A stretch of 47,020 bases of DNA from Planctomycetota bacterium (GTDB lineage Bacteria > Planctomycetota > OFTM77): assembly GCA_029260795.1 (NCBI GenBank), contig JAJDCO010000053.1:132414-179433 (forward strand), in the 5' to 3' direction. This document shows, piece by piece, positions 14,287 through 22,312 of this stretch. The notes under the pieces are model-generated. The model had not been told where the DNA came from and did no database searches. It saw nothing but the letters and a program-made list of their open reading frames with translations. Numbering within the stretch: position 1 is the stretch's first letter; every line of letters starts with the position of its first letter. A program made the position numbers and the translations under genes.

Positions 14287-16149
14287 ATGACTGACCCCGC
14301 AACAACTGCCAAGACTCGGCAGAGCTCGACACCGCTCGACGCATTCGCCCACCAGGCCCGCCAAAGCCTCCTCGCCGAGCGCAATGCTGTCGGTCATTGG
14401 ACGGGCGAGCTGTCGTCGAGCGCGCTCTCGACCGCGACAGCGGTTTGCGCGCTGGAGCTGGCGAGGCGAGCTGGGGAGCCGAGCGTCGAGCCGCTCATCG
14501 ATGCTGGACGGGCGTGGCTGCTCGAGCACCAGAACGTCGACGGGGGATGGGGCGACACGACGGACAGCCCGAGCAACATCTCCACCACGACGCTCTGCTG
14601 GGCGGTGCTGGGGTTGATGGGTGAGCACGACGAGCGCGCGCGAAAGGCTCACGAGCGAGCCGCGGCCTGGTGGCGAAGCGAAGCCGGCGAACCGGCGCCC
14701 GATCGCATCGCCTCGATCATTTCGCAGCGCTACGGCGTCGATCGCACGTTCTCGGTACCGATCCTGACGATGTGCGCCTTGTGTGGTCGGTTCGGAACCG
14801 GGCCCGAGGCTTGGCAGCATGTCCGATCGATTCCCTTCGAGATGGCCGCCATTCCGCATCGCCTTTACAAGTGGATCGGCCTGCCGATGGTGAGCTACGC
14901 CTTGCCCGCCTTGATCGCGATGGGCCAGGTGAAGCATCATCATCGTCCCTCCGGCAACCCGGCGATTCGGATGCTGCGGAATGGCCTGCGCACCAAGACG
15001 CTTCGCATCCTCGAATCGATTCAGCCCGAAAGCGGCGGCTTCCTCGAGGCCGCGCCGCTGACGAGCTTCGTCAGCATGAGCCTGATCGGCTGTGATCTTC
15101 GAGAGCACCCGGTCGTTCGGCGTGCACTCGGTTTCTTGAAGTCGACGGTGCGTACCGACGGCAGCTGGCCCATCGACACGAACCTCGCCACCTGGGTCAC
15201 GACGCTGTCGATCAATGCGCTTGCGAGCGGCGAGCCTCTGCTCTCCAGCCTACCGTCGGCGGAGCAAGAGCCCGTTCGAAGTTGGCTCCTCGGGCAGCAG
15301 TACCGCACCGAGCATCCCTACACGCATGCGGCGCCCGGCGGGTGGGCGTGGACCGATCTGTCGGGCGGTGTGCCCGATGCCGACGATACGCCGGGCGCGC
15401 TCTTGGCACTCCGGAAGCTGTCGGAGGGCTCGGTCGACGACGTGCTGCGCTCGGCGGTTGCCGCGGGTGTTCAGTGGCTGCTCGGCCTGAGGAATCGCGA
15501 CGGTGGGATGCCGACCTTCTGCCGCGGCTGGGGCAAGCTGCCCTTCGATCGCAGCAGCCCCGATCTCACTGCGCATGCCTTGCGGGCCTGGAGTGCCTGG
15601 CGTGAAGGGCTGCCGGCGGCCTTGGGGGAGCGCACCGACGAGGCGATGTCGAAAGCCGTTCGCTACCTCGTGAGCGCGCAACGCGCCGATGGGGCCTGGG
15701 TGCCCCTCTGGTTCGGCAACCAGGCCGAGGCGCAGCAGGAGAACCCACTCTATGGGACGAGTCGTGTCGTGCGCGCGGCTTCGGTCAAGCTGTCCGAGGA
15801 GTCCCCGGCGTGGACGGAGGCTTTGGGTCGTGGACGGAGCTGGCTGCTGGCAGCCCAGCATCCGAGCGGAGGGTGGGGCGGAGCTCCCGGCCTCGAGCCG
15901 ACCCTCGAAGAGACGGCGCTTGCGATCGACGCCTTGGCGCAGCCCTCTGCGAGCGAGGATGAACGGGCGGCCCTCGAACGAGGTATCGATTGGCTCGCTC
16001 AACGCACCGAGAACGGAGCTCGCTTCGAAGCGGCTCCGATCGGTCTCTACTTCGCCAAGCTTTGGTATCGTGAGAAGCTGTACCCGAAGATCTTCAGTGT
16101 GATGGCGCTCGGGCGCGCGAGCCGGGTCTTCTCGAGCGAATCCAAATGA
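14287..16149 (+). CDS. Class II terpene cyclase of the squalene-hopene cyclase superfamily
   Basis: The ATG at 14287 opens a 620-residue protein with the cyclase double alpha/alpha-barrel layout. The catalytic acid motif D364-A-D-D367 lies in VPDADDTPGALLAL, matching the D-x-D-D-T-A context of squalene-hopene cyclases, in which the second aspartate protonates an isoprenoid double bond. QW-type repeats are present as QNVDGGWGD (82-90), RTDGSWPIDT, RNRDGGMPTF, QRADGAW and QHPSGGWGG. EPTLEETALAIDAL near the C-terminus is also typical. No squalene synthase gene is in the window, so the substrate could be a linear polyprenyl diphosphate, squalene or another polyprene. Its last codons overlap the cysteine desulfurase start by four bases. 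Confidence 0.9.
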   Translation: MTDPATTAKTRQSSTPLDAFAHQARQSLLAERNAVGHWTGELSSSALSTATAVCALELARRAGEPSVEPLIDAGRAWLLEHQNVDGGWGDTTDSPSNISTTTLCWAVLGLMGEHDERARKAHERAAAWWRSEAGEPAPDRIASIISQRYGVDRTFSVPILTMCALCGRFGTGPEAWQHVRSIPFEMAAIPHRLYKWIGLPMVSYALPALIAMGQVKHHHRPSGNPAIRMLRNGLRTKTLRILESIQPESGGFLEAAPLTSFVSMSLIGCDLREHPVVRRALGFLKSTVRTDGSWPIDTNLATWVTTLSINALASGEPLLSSLPSAEQEPVRSWLLGQQYRTEHPYTHAAPGGWAWTDLSGGVPDADDTPGALLALRKLSEGSVDDVLRSAVAAGVQWLLGLRNRDGGMPTFCRGWGKLPFDRSSPDLTAHALRAWSAWREGLPAALGERTDEAMSKAVRYLVSAQRADGAWVPLWFGNQAEAQQENPLYGTSRVVRAASVKLSEESPAWTEALGRGRSWLLAAQHPSGGWGGAPGLEPTLEETALAIDALAQPSASEDERAALERGIDWLAQRTENGARFEAAPIGLYFAKLWYREKLYPKIFSVMALGRASRVFSSESK

Positions 16150-17342
16150 CCGAAGACCGCATCTATCTCGACAACAATGCAACCACGGCGCTCGACCCTC
16201 GTGTGTTCGAAGCGATGCGTCCGGTCTTTCTCGAGTCCTACGGCAACGCCGCGAGCCGGCAGCATGAGGCGGGGCGAGCAGCGGCCGATGCGGTGGAGTC
16301 GGCCCGTGAGGTCTTGGCAGACATCCTCCACGCCGACCCGCGCGAGATCGTCTTCACCAGCGGCGCCACCGAGTCCGACAACCTCGCCCTCAAGGGCGTC
16401 GCGACTTCGACCGTGCACCAGCAACGAGGTCGCCATATGGTGACGGTCCGCACCGAGCACCGCGCCGTCCTCGATCCGCTGGAGCGGCTGGCGCGTGAGG
16501 GGTGCGAGGTCACGTGGCTCGGTGTCGATGGCAACGGCCTCGTCGATCTGGAGGCACTCGCCGCCGCGCTACGCGACGACACCGTGCTGGTGTCGATCAT
16601 GCACGGCAACAACGAGACGGGTGTGCTGCAGCCGATCCGCGCGATCGGAGAGCTGTGCCGCGGTCGAGGCGTGCTGTTCCACACCGACGCGACGCAGAGC
16701 TTCGGCAAGGAGGCGATCGACGTCGAGCGCGACCACATCGATCTGCTGTGCCTCTCAGCTCACAAGCTGTATGGTCCGAAAGGCGTCGGAGCCTTGTATG
16801 TCCGGCGCAAGCGCCCGCGGGTGCGCCTCGAAGCGATCTTCGACGGGGGCGGCCACGAGCGGGGCTTTCGCTCCGGGACCCTCAACGTCCCGGGCATCGT
16901 CGGCCTTGCCGAGGCGGCTCGCCTCGCCACGGTCGATCGTGAGGCTGAGCAGGCGCGGATCCGGGCGATGCGCGATCGCTTCGAGGCGGGGCTGCAGAGC
17001 CGGCTCGATGGGGTGGTCGTGAACGTCGAGTCGGCGCCACGCCTGGCGAACACGAGCAACGTCAGCTTCGAAGGCCTCTCGGCCGAGCCGCTTCTCGAGC
17101 GCATGCCGGAGCTGTGTGCGTCGACGAGCTCCGCCTGCACCAGCGCTCGTCGCCAGCCGAGCTACGTGCTCGCCGCCATGGGCCTCGGTGCCGAGCGCAT
17201 CGCCGGCAGCGTACGGTTCTCGCTGGGCCGGTTCACGACCGACGACGACGTGCGACGAGCCCTGGAGAAGATCGTGCCCGCGGTGAAGGCGCTCCAAAAG
17301 CAATCTCCGGCACCCATCGAGCCTCCGCCAAGCTGGGCGTAG
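16146..17342 (+). CDS. NifS/IscS-type cysteine desulfurase
   Basis: The 398-residue protein begins IYLDNNATTALDP, the standard opening of class V PLP-dependent cysteine desulfurases. PLP-binding features are FTSGATESDNLALKG (70-84), H104 in RTEHRAVLD, and Lys207 in SAHKLYGPKGVG. The persulfide-forming cysteine is Cys331 in STSSAC331TSA. It converts cysteine to alanine and a protein-bound persulfide, supplying sulfur for iron-sulfur clusters or thiolated products. It is last in the operon, overlapping the cyclase by four bases, with no iscU or other scaffold gene beside it. That favours a dedicated role for the operon's own iron-sulfur proteins or product over general cluster assembly, though this is inference. 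Confidence 0.92.
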   Translation: MTEDRIYLDNNATTALDPRVFEAMRPVFLESYGNAASRQHEAGRAAADAVESAREVLADILHADPREIVFTSGATESDNLALKGVATSTVHQQRGRHMVTVRTEHRAVLDPLERLAREGCEVTWLGVDGNGLVDLEALAAALRDDTVLVSIMHGNNETGVLQPIRAIGELCRGRGVLFHTDATQSFGKEAIDVERDHIDLLCLSAHKLYGPKGVGALYVRRKRPRVRLEAIFDGGGHERGFRSGTLNVPGIVGLAEAARLATVDREAEQARIRAMRDRFEAGLQSRLDGVVVNVESAPRLANTSNVSFEGLSAEPLLERMPELCASTSSACTSARRQPSYVLAAMGLGAERIAGSVRFSLGRFTTDDDVRRALEKIVPAVKALQKQSPAPIEPPPSWA

Positions 17343-17501
17343 TACCGGAGAGAATCCGAGGGCTTCCAACGCGTCGAGCTCATGGCTACCCTGTCCGGCG
17401 AGGCACTGTACCTCGCCTGTGGCTACGAGCCGATCGAGCGGCTCACCGACGATCGCGGTGGCGTAACCGTGCCGTGGGTGCGCATGCGAAAGAGCCTTTG
17501 A
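17343..17501 (+). pseudogene. C-terminal relic of a GNAT acetyltransferase
   Basis: Directly after the desulfurase stop, an open stretch encodes GFQRVELMATLSGEALYLACGYE followed by IERLTDD and VPWVRMRKSL, ending at TGA 17499-17501. This is the characteristic last strand-helix-strand of small GNAT N-acetyltransferases (x-x-L-M-A-T-L-x-G-x-x-L-Y-x-x-C-G-Y/F). The acetyl-CoA-binding part of the domain is absent. An ATG at 17382 exists, but a 39-residue product would not be functional. The sharp junction at the preceding stop suggests a deletion or an insertion boundary. Confidence 0.7.
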
Positions 17502-17570
17502 TGCGACATCCGAAGGCCTAAGTTCGGCCCGCGACGACGTTGGCACCCAGCCGCCGACGAGGAGAGTGAT

Positions 17571-17858
17571 ATGAAGAAGTTCATGATTCTGCATTTTGGA
17601 TTCGAGAAGCCCACGCCCGAGATTATGGAAGCCTGGGGGAAGTGGTTCGAGTCGATCGCTGACAGGCAAGTCGAGCAAGGAGGCTTCACCGGCGGGCGCG
17701 AGATCTCCAAGGAAGGGACGAAGGACCTTCCTTGGTGTGCGGACTCGATCACCGGGTACAACATCATCGAGGCCGAAGACCTCGACGCGGCCATGAAGCT
17801 CGCCGAGACCAATCCGTTCATCGCCAGCATCCGGGTCTACGAGATTCGGGCGATGTGA
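17571..17858 (+). CDS. YCII-related (DGPF-type) small protein
   Basis: The ATG at 17571 has GAGGAGAG upstream at good spacing. The 95-residue protein matches the dimeric alpha+beta YCII/DGPFAETKE family: MKKFMILHFGFEKP as first strand, MEAWGKWFESIADRQVEQGGF as helix, GYNIIEAEDLDAAMKLAETNPF as the second characteristic block, and a final IRVYEIRAM strand. Such proteins are ferredoxin-like in fold with unclear catalytic roles. It lies 29 bases upstream of the PLP decarboxylase gene and may be co-transcribed with it. Confidence 0.82.
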   Translation: MKKFMILHFGFEKPTPEIMEAWGKWFESIADRQVEQGGFTGGREISKEGTKDLPWCADSITGYNIIEAEDLDAAMKLAETNPFIASIRVYEIRAM

Positions 17859-17886
17859 GAACGGGAGCACAGGAGCAGACGACTCG

Positions 17887-19293
17887 ATGACGAACTCGAC
17901 GCAGCGCGCGCTGAAGCGGGCGCTCCATCATGCCGAAGCCTACCTCGCCGGGCTCGAAGGCCGATCGGTCGCGACGACTGCCAGCTTGGAGGAGCTGCGC
18001 GCTCGGCTGGGCGGTGAGCTGGGTCGGCAAGGCCTGGATTCCGTGCAGGTGATCGACGAGCTCGTCGCGGCCACCGAAGGCGGGATTCTGGGCAGTGCCG
18101 GAGGACGCTTCTTCGCGTGGGTCATCGGCGGCGCGCTCCCGTCGGCTCTGGCAGCCGATTGGCTCGTGTCCACCTGGGATCAGAATGCGGCCGTCTTTGC
18201 GTGCTCTCCGGCCGCCGCTGTCGTCGAGGAGGTCGCGGGGCGATGGTTGAAGGACGTCCTGGACCTGCCGGTCGAAGCCTCGTTCGCATTCACGACCGGA
18301 TGCCAGCTCGCGCACTTCGTCGGTCTGGCCTCCGCGCGCCATGCAGTTCTCCGAGACGTCGATTGGGACGTCAACGAGGCCGGACTCTTTAGTGCGCCGC
18401 CCATCCGAGTGCTGGTGAGCCAACATCGGCATGGCTCCATCGATCGCGCGTGCCGCTTTCTCGGTTTCGGAAGCCGGAACCTGACGGCTCTCGACGTCGA
18501 TGCCGCGGGCCAGGTGACGACGCGAGCCCTCGAGAACGCGCTGGCGGGCGACCGGGCACCGACGATCGTGGTGCTGGACGCCGCGGACTTGAACATCGCC
18601 GCCTTCGATTCATTCGAGACGTTGATCCCCATCGCCAAAGCCGCCGGCGCCTGGGTTCACGTCGACGGGGCATTCGGCCTCTTCGCTCGCGCCAGCCGTT
18701 CTCGACGCCGCCTTCTCGCCGGGGTCGAGAAGGCCGACAGCTGGGCGACGGACGCGCACAAGTGGCTGAACGTGCCCTTTGACTGCGGCGTGGCCTTCGT
18801 ACGCGACCCCGAGGCCCATCGGGCGGCCATGACCCTCAGCGTCGACTATCTGGCCACCGACGGACTCGCCCGCGACCAGATGGACTGGAACCCCGAGTGG
18901 TCTCGTCGGGCTCGCGGCTTCGGCGTTTACGCCGCATTGCGTGAGCTGGGTCGTGACGGCTTGGAGCAGGTCATCGATCGATGCTGTGAATGTGCGGAAG
19001 CCCTGGTGACGGGCATCGGAGCACTCCCCGGCGCCGAGGTTCTGTGGCGCCCGCACCTGAACCAAGGGTTGATCCGCTTTCTCGATCCACGGCCGGGTGC
19101 GCGTGAAGCCGATCACGATGCGTGGACGGATGCTGTCATCGAGCGTGTCAATGCGACCGGCGAGGCGTTCTTCAGTGGAACGACCTGGCAGGGCCGGCGA
19201 GCGATGCGCGTGAGCGTGGTCAACTGGCGCACAGGACCGGATGATGTTTCCCGAGCGGTCGCGGCGGTGGAAGCCGTCCTCCAGGATTCATGA
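17887..19293 (+). CDS. PLP-dependent (group II) decarboxylase
   Basis: The protein belongs to the pyridoxal-dependent decarboxylase family that includes aromatic-L-amino-acid and glutamate decarboxylases. The PLP lysine is Lys292 in SWATDAHKWLNVPFDCG, preceded by the D260-x-A-F-G motif in AWVHVDGAFGLFA. TTGCQLAHFVGLASARHAVL corresponds to the conserved T-S-G-G-S-x-A-N region, with the usual serine/glycine pattern altered (G-C-Q-L-A-H). It is 468 aa, the normal length. The amino-acid substrate cannot be assigned. A VOC-family gene begins just after it, and a YCII-family gene just before. Confidence 0.88.
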   Translation: MTNSTQRALKRALHHAEAYLAGLEGRSVATTASLEELRARLGGELGRQGLDSVQVIDELVAATEGGILGSAGGRFFAWVIGGALPSALAADWLVSTWDQNAAVFACSPAAAVVEEVAGRWLKDVLDLPVEASFAFTTGCQLAHFVGLASARHAVLRDVDWDVNEAGLFSAPPIRVLVSQHRHGSIDRACRFLGFGSRNLTALDVDAAGQVTTRALENALAGDRAPTIVVLDAADLNIAAFDSFETLIPIAKAAGAWVHVDGAFGLFARASRSRRRLLAGVEKADSWATDAHKWLNVPFDCGVAFVRDPEAHRAAMTLSVDYLATDGLARDQMDWNPEWSRRARGFGVYAALRELGRDGLEQVIDRCCECAEALVTGIGALPGAEVLWRPHLNQGLIRFLDPRPGAREADHDAWTDAVIERVNATGEAFFSGTTWQGRRAMRVSVVNWRTGPDDVSRAVAAVEAVLQDS

Positions 19294-19310
19294 AGCAGGA
19301 GGTGCCCCCG

Positions 19311-19685
19311 ATGTTCAAGAAAGTCGCATTCACCATGTATCCGGTCCTCGATGTCGGGCGGGCTAGGAAGTTCTACGAGGAGACTCTGGGTTTGGCCGTC
19401 GGCATGGCTGGGGGGCAGGGGGACATGCATTGGGTCGAGTACGACCTGCCGGGTGGAGGCTGCCTGGCGATCACGAACGCCACCGACGAGGAGCCGGGTG
19501 CCGGCGGCGGAACCATTGCATTCGAGGTCGAGGATCTCGACGGATTGATGAAGGATCTGAAGCGCCAGGCCGTGACGTTCAAGAGCGACATCATTCGAGG
19601 ACCGAAGTGCCGGATGGCGGTCTGCCTGGACTCCGAGGGGAACTCGATCCTCCTCCACCAGCTCGATCGTTGCGAGGCGTCGTGA
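19311..19685 (+). CDS. VOC superfamily (glyoxalase/dioxygenase-like) protein
   Basis: The chosen ATG (19311) has AGGAGGT at 19297-19303, seven bases upstream, so it is preferred over the in-frame ATG at 19290 that overlaps the decarboxylase stop. The 124-residue protein has the paired beta-alpha-beta-beta-beta modules of the VOC fold: KVAFTMYPVLDVGRARKFYEETLGL at the start, then GGTIAFEVEDLDGLMKDLKRQAVTF and MAVCLDSEGNSILLHQL at the end. The family includes glyoxalases and antibiotic-binding proteins. No substrate is implied by context. Confidence 0.85.
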   Translation: MFKKVAFTMYPVLDVGRARKFYEETLGLAVGMAGGQGDMHWVEYDLPGGGCLAITNATDEEPGAGGGTIAFEVEDLDGLMKDLKRQAVTFKSDIIRGPKCRMAVCLDSEGNSILLHQLDRCEAS

Positions 19686-19788
19686 CCGCCAGAAGGAGCT
19701 CTGCGCGGCGAGTAAGCTGTCGAGCCGAGGCGAACCGCGGTGCGATGGCCGGGAGGCCGTGTCTCCCGCTGAAGAAAGAGGTCTTGCG

Positions 19789-20091
19789 ATGCTCAAGTCG
19801 TTGAAGAAGTTGTTCGCTCTCTGCACTCTTCTTGGCCTAGGGTCCGTCGTGATTGTCGGCGAGCTGATGGATGACCACCTCGTTCTTCTCACGGTTCTGC
19901 AGCCCCTTCGAGAAGCTGACGCTCCCCCGTCTCGTCCATCCAGACGATCTCGCATCGGCCTTCCCCCGGAATGGCGTCGCGTGGTCTACCGCATCGTGGA
20001 TGACGATCGATACACGGAGACCCTCTCTGCGGAGACGGACGGAACCTGGAAGCCGGTCGGCGAGTTTCGCTTCACCCGAGCGAAACGCTGA
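19789..20091 (+). CDS. Hypothetical protein, possibly a decayed or chimeric gene
   Basis: ATG at 19789 gives 100 aa, starting with a hydrophobic segment (MLKSLKKLFALCTLLGLGSVV) that could be a signal peptide or membrane anchor. The middle (PPSRPSRRSRIGLPP) looks noncoding, while the end (YRIVDDDRYTETLSAE, then WKPVGEFRFTRAKR) resembles the last strands of DUF1579-type or similar lipocalin-like domains. The mixture suggests a deletion or frameshift joined two parts. It lies just before a YjbR relic. Confidence 0.4.
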   Translation: MLKSLKKLFALCTLLGLGSVVIVGELMDDHLVLLTVLQPLREADAPPSRPSRRSRIGLPPEWRRVVYRIVDDDRYTETLSAETDGTWKPVGEFRFTRAKR

Positions 20092-20177
20092 GCGGCAAGT
20101 TGACGCGGCGGTATTGCACGGACTCGGTCGTGCTCCGAGCTTCGCGCACCGCGCCCGAGAGATTGCATCTCGCCCAC

Positions 20178-20265
20178 GGAGCCTGGGGCCGGCAGGGCGC
20201 GACGATCGTCCAGCTTGCAGTAAGCGCCCGAGACCCAGGAAAGAAATACGCTGAAGGCCGCTTGG
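20178..20265 (+). pseudogene. Frameshifted fragment of a YjbR/MmcQ-family gene
   Basis: The sequence GCCTGGGGCCGGCAGGGCGC at 20181 is identical to one in the intact YjbR/MmcQ gene at 22465-22803, and the surrounding 85 bases align. One frame reads GAWGRQGATIVQLA, identical to the intact protein. After a one-base shift near 20222 the match continues as APETQERNTLKAAW, against APKTQVRNALKAAW in the intact gene. No start or N-terminal half is present. It is a relic of a second copy about 2.5 kb from the intact one. Confidence 0.75.
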
Positions 20266-20314
20266 GGGTGTCCTCGTGGAACGCGCCGCCGCCAGCCATC
20301 ATGAGTCGGCACAG

Positions 20315-20506
20315 CTAGAATCGCTGCGCGTTCTCTACGTGGTCGTGGATCCCGCGATCCAACACCAGAGGCTCGGTCGCCTCTGGAAGCCTGGGAAGAA
20401 AGTCATCTTCGTCAACGAGGTCTCGGAATCCCTCGTTGAAGACGTGATCGAGCACGTCTCCCAAGCCGAGCAGGAGTCCGAAGCTGTCGAGGTTTCTGCA
20501 GCTCAT
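20315..20506 (-). CDS. Small hypothetical protein, 63 aa
   Basis: The ATG at 20506 is preceded by a strong purine-rich ribosome-binding stretch (GAGGAG, then TAGGAG seven bases before the start by inspection of the minus strand). The product is acidic and hydrophobic in alternation (SFGLLLGLGDVLDHVFNEGFRDLVDEDDFL). No family is recognised. It starts 33 bases after the stop of the 259-aa gene on the same strand, so the two are probably one transcript. Confidence 0.5.
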   Translation of the reverse strand: MSCRNLDSFGLLLGLGDVLDHVFNEGFRDLVDEDDFLPRLPEATEPLVLDRGIHDHVENAQRF

Positions 20507-20539
20507 GGTCTCCTACTTCTCCTCTTTCTCATCAACGGA

Positions 20540-21319
20540 TCAGGCGAGGACCTGGTCCCAGTTGACTGCGAAAAGGCCCATCCTTCTGCAGGTCAGCGTG
20601 AGGTCGCTGGCTGCTCGAATCCGAAGCTGAAATGTAGTCGACGCAGGCCCGATGCAGCAGGTGACCAGAGGAGCCAGGGCGATGATTCGTTTCCAGATCC
20701 CGAGGCCGTCGATCGGCCAGGACCGGATCTGCACGCCTTCATGGACCAGCTCCAGGAAACCTTGCCCCGAGGATCCACCGGGCTGGATCTCCGAGGAGAC
20801 GCACAGGCGGTAGGATCCCGGAGTGGGAGTCGCGATCGTGAACTCGCGGAAGACCAGCGCCTGGCCGGCGGGCACGGTCTCCGTGGTCGGGGTGTTGCTG
20901 CCGACACCGTTGTCCTGCTCCCAAGCCTCGAAGTACTCGACGCCCTCCATGTCGACCGCGTCGAGCCGAAAGTTTCGAGCGCCTGCACTGGCGCCGACAT
21001 CGTAGCTGCGGACCCGGAGACGGACACGGGCCGGGTCGGTAGTGCCGTTGTGCGGGAAGCAACCCGACACGGGCGCCCACGCCGCCGCTGGCAGCGCGAC
21101 GTTCGTCCGACCCCAAACCTCGGACCCACCCAGGAAAGGCTCGATCTGTGCCCGGTCAGGGCCCGTGGTGAAAGCTTCGCCCTGGTACCGGATGATCCGG
21201 GTGCCCGTGTGCGGTGGCAGCACGACATCGATGGCGTGGTCGTTCGGGCCGAAGAACCCGCTGGAGTTGAAGATCTCGCCCGGAGCCTGCTTGGCGAGGA
21301 AGAACCTCTCATATCCCAT
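20540..21319 (-). CDS. Hypothetical protein, probable beta-sandwich, 259 aa
   Basis: The ATG at 21319 has AAGGA eight bases upstream. There is no signal peptide or membrane segment. The N-terminal half is strand-rich (TRIIRYQGEAFTTG, VRLRVRSYDVGASAGARNFRLDAV), with a central EYFEAWEQDNGVGSN and PGSYRLCVSSEIQPGGSSG, and a C-terminal FQLRIRAASDLTLTC. This composition, rich in T, S, G and short strands, suggests a carbohydrate-binding or immunoglobulin-like sandwich, but no family motif is recognised. It is flanked on the same strand by a 54-aa gene upstream and a 63-aa gene downstream. Confidence 0.6.
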   Translation of the reverse strand: MGYERFFLAKQAPGEIFNSSGFFGPNDHAIDVVLPPHTGTRIIRYQGEAFTTGPDRAQIEPFLGGSEVWGRTNVALPAAAWAPVSGCFPHNGTTDPARVRLRVRSYDVGASAGARNFRLDAVDMEGVEYFEAWEQDNGVGSNTPTTETVPAGQALVFREFTIATPTPGSYRLCVSSEIQPGGSSGQGFLELVHEGVQIRSWPIDGLGIWKRIIALAPLVTCCIGPASTTFQLRIRAASDLTLTCRRMGLFAVNWDQVLA

Positions 21320-21375
21320 GCGTTCGATTCCTTCGGAGAGTCGCTCGTGCCAGGTCTATTTCACGGCTTCCCATT

Positions 21376-21540
21376 CTACTCGTCGATGTCCGCCGGATCA
21401 CCAATCGGGGGAGCCCCTCCTGCCTCTTCGAACTCGCGCATGGCCCATGAGATCTGCATGCGCATGTCCGTGATGCGCTCGTTCTCCGGCTCTCGTTTCG
21501 CAGCCTTGATGATCTCGCGGGCTCGGTCGACGGTCCTCAT
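21376..21540 (-). CDS. Small charged helical protein, 54 aa
   Basis: Reading the minus strand from ATG 21540 gives MRTVDRAREIIKAAKREPENE, then RITDMRMQISWAMREFEEAGGAPP and a DPADIDE C-terminus, stopping at TAG (21378-21376). An in-frame TGA lies a few codons upstream, which fixes the start. The composition (K/R/E/D helix with a W-A-M-R-E-F-E-E-A heptad-like stretch) looks like real protein, unlike the overlapping frames. It lies 56 bases upstream of the 259-aa gene and may be first of a three-gene unit. Function is unknown. Confidence 0.45.
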   Translation of the reverse strand: MRTVDRAREIIKAAKREPENERITDMRMQISWAMREFEEAGGAPPIGDPADIDE

Positions 21541-21786
21541 CGCCTGGATGCGTCATGACGCTCGGGAGCAAGCTGATCGTGTTGGGACCCGCCGCCGACT
21601 TTATGCGGATCACGGACAATGCGGGCTAGAGATGGGCGTGTCAGGCTTCAAGCTGTTGAGTTGAGGCAATCCCCGCTTCACCCGGGCCCAGCGATGACTC
21701 GACTGCCGACCGGAGCCGGAGTAGCCTGGCCAGAACGGATCGGATGATCCGTTCGAAGAAGACATCCGGAACACGGGAGGCCAAGG

Positions 21787-22284
21787 ATGGAAGTGACTTG
21801 TTTCGGACTCGACTGGACCGAGGTCCGAAAGCGACCCGATGCGCAGGCTGTCGTCGAGGAGATGATCGAATCGGAGGACCTCGATCGATTCGCACAGGAT
21901 CTCCCCGACGGGATGTGGCGCTCGGAGAGCGCGGCCGGGCACTTCGAGGCGGCGGAAGCCCTGGCCGACTTGATCGATGCGGTGGATCCCAACCAAAGGG
22001 GCGCGCTCGAGACCCTCACGCAGCTCCTCTCGACCGGTGATTCGATCGATGAGCTCGGGCTGGGCCCGCTCACGGAGGGCTGCTACTTTGTCTCCCTGTC
22101 GCCCGAGCGCGTCGCCGAGCTGCACCAAGCCTTCGCGTCTCTGGATCGAGCTCAGCTCGCGAAGCTCCACGAGGCGTCTCGACCCGAATCGACCGCGGAC
22201 TTCCGGGACTGGCTCGAGCAATGGGGGAGCGCCTTGAGCTTCGCACTCGAGCGAGGGCTCGGCTTGATCGGACACTGCGGCTAG
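21787..22284 (+). CDS. DUF1877 (YfbM)-like protein
   Basis: The ATG at 21787 is preceded by GGGAGG. The 165-residue protein has a helical N-terminal half (DAQAVVEEMIESEDLDRFAQ), a central WRSESAAGHFEAAEALADLI segment, then GLGPLTEGCYFVSLSPERVAELHQAF, which resembles the region before the C-terminal helices of DUF1877 proteins where a Y-L/F-x-P-E-x-V motif occurs. The match is by layout and one motif only, so another small helical family is possible. No functional context is evident. Confidence 0.5.
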   Translation: MEVTCFGLDWTEVRKRPDAQAVVEEMIESEDLDRFAQDLPDGMWRSESAAGHFEAAEALADLIDAVDPNQRGALETLTQLLSTGDSIDELGLGPLTEGCYFVSLSPERVAELHQAFASLDRAQLAKLHEASRPESTADFRDWLEQWGSALSFALERGLGLIGHCG

Positions 22285-22312
22285 CCGCAAGACGCTTGCA
22301 GGGATTGAATCG

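Noticed and set aside
13171..15108. Minus-strand open frame of 645 codons
   Set aside because: It is antisense to the small barrel gene and the cyclase gene and shows no domain motifs.
20276..21664. Plus-strand open frame of 462 codons
   Set aside because: It covers three minus-strand genes, two with good ribosome-binding sites, and its product is D/R/G/H-rich without motif.
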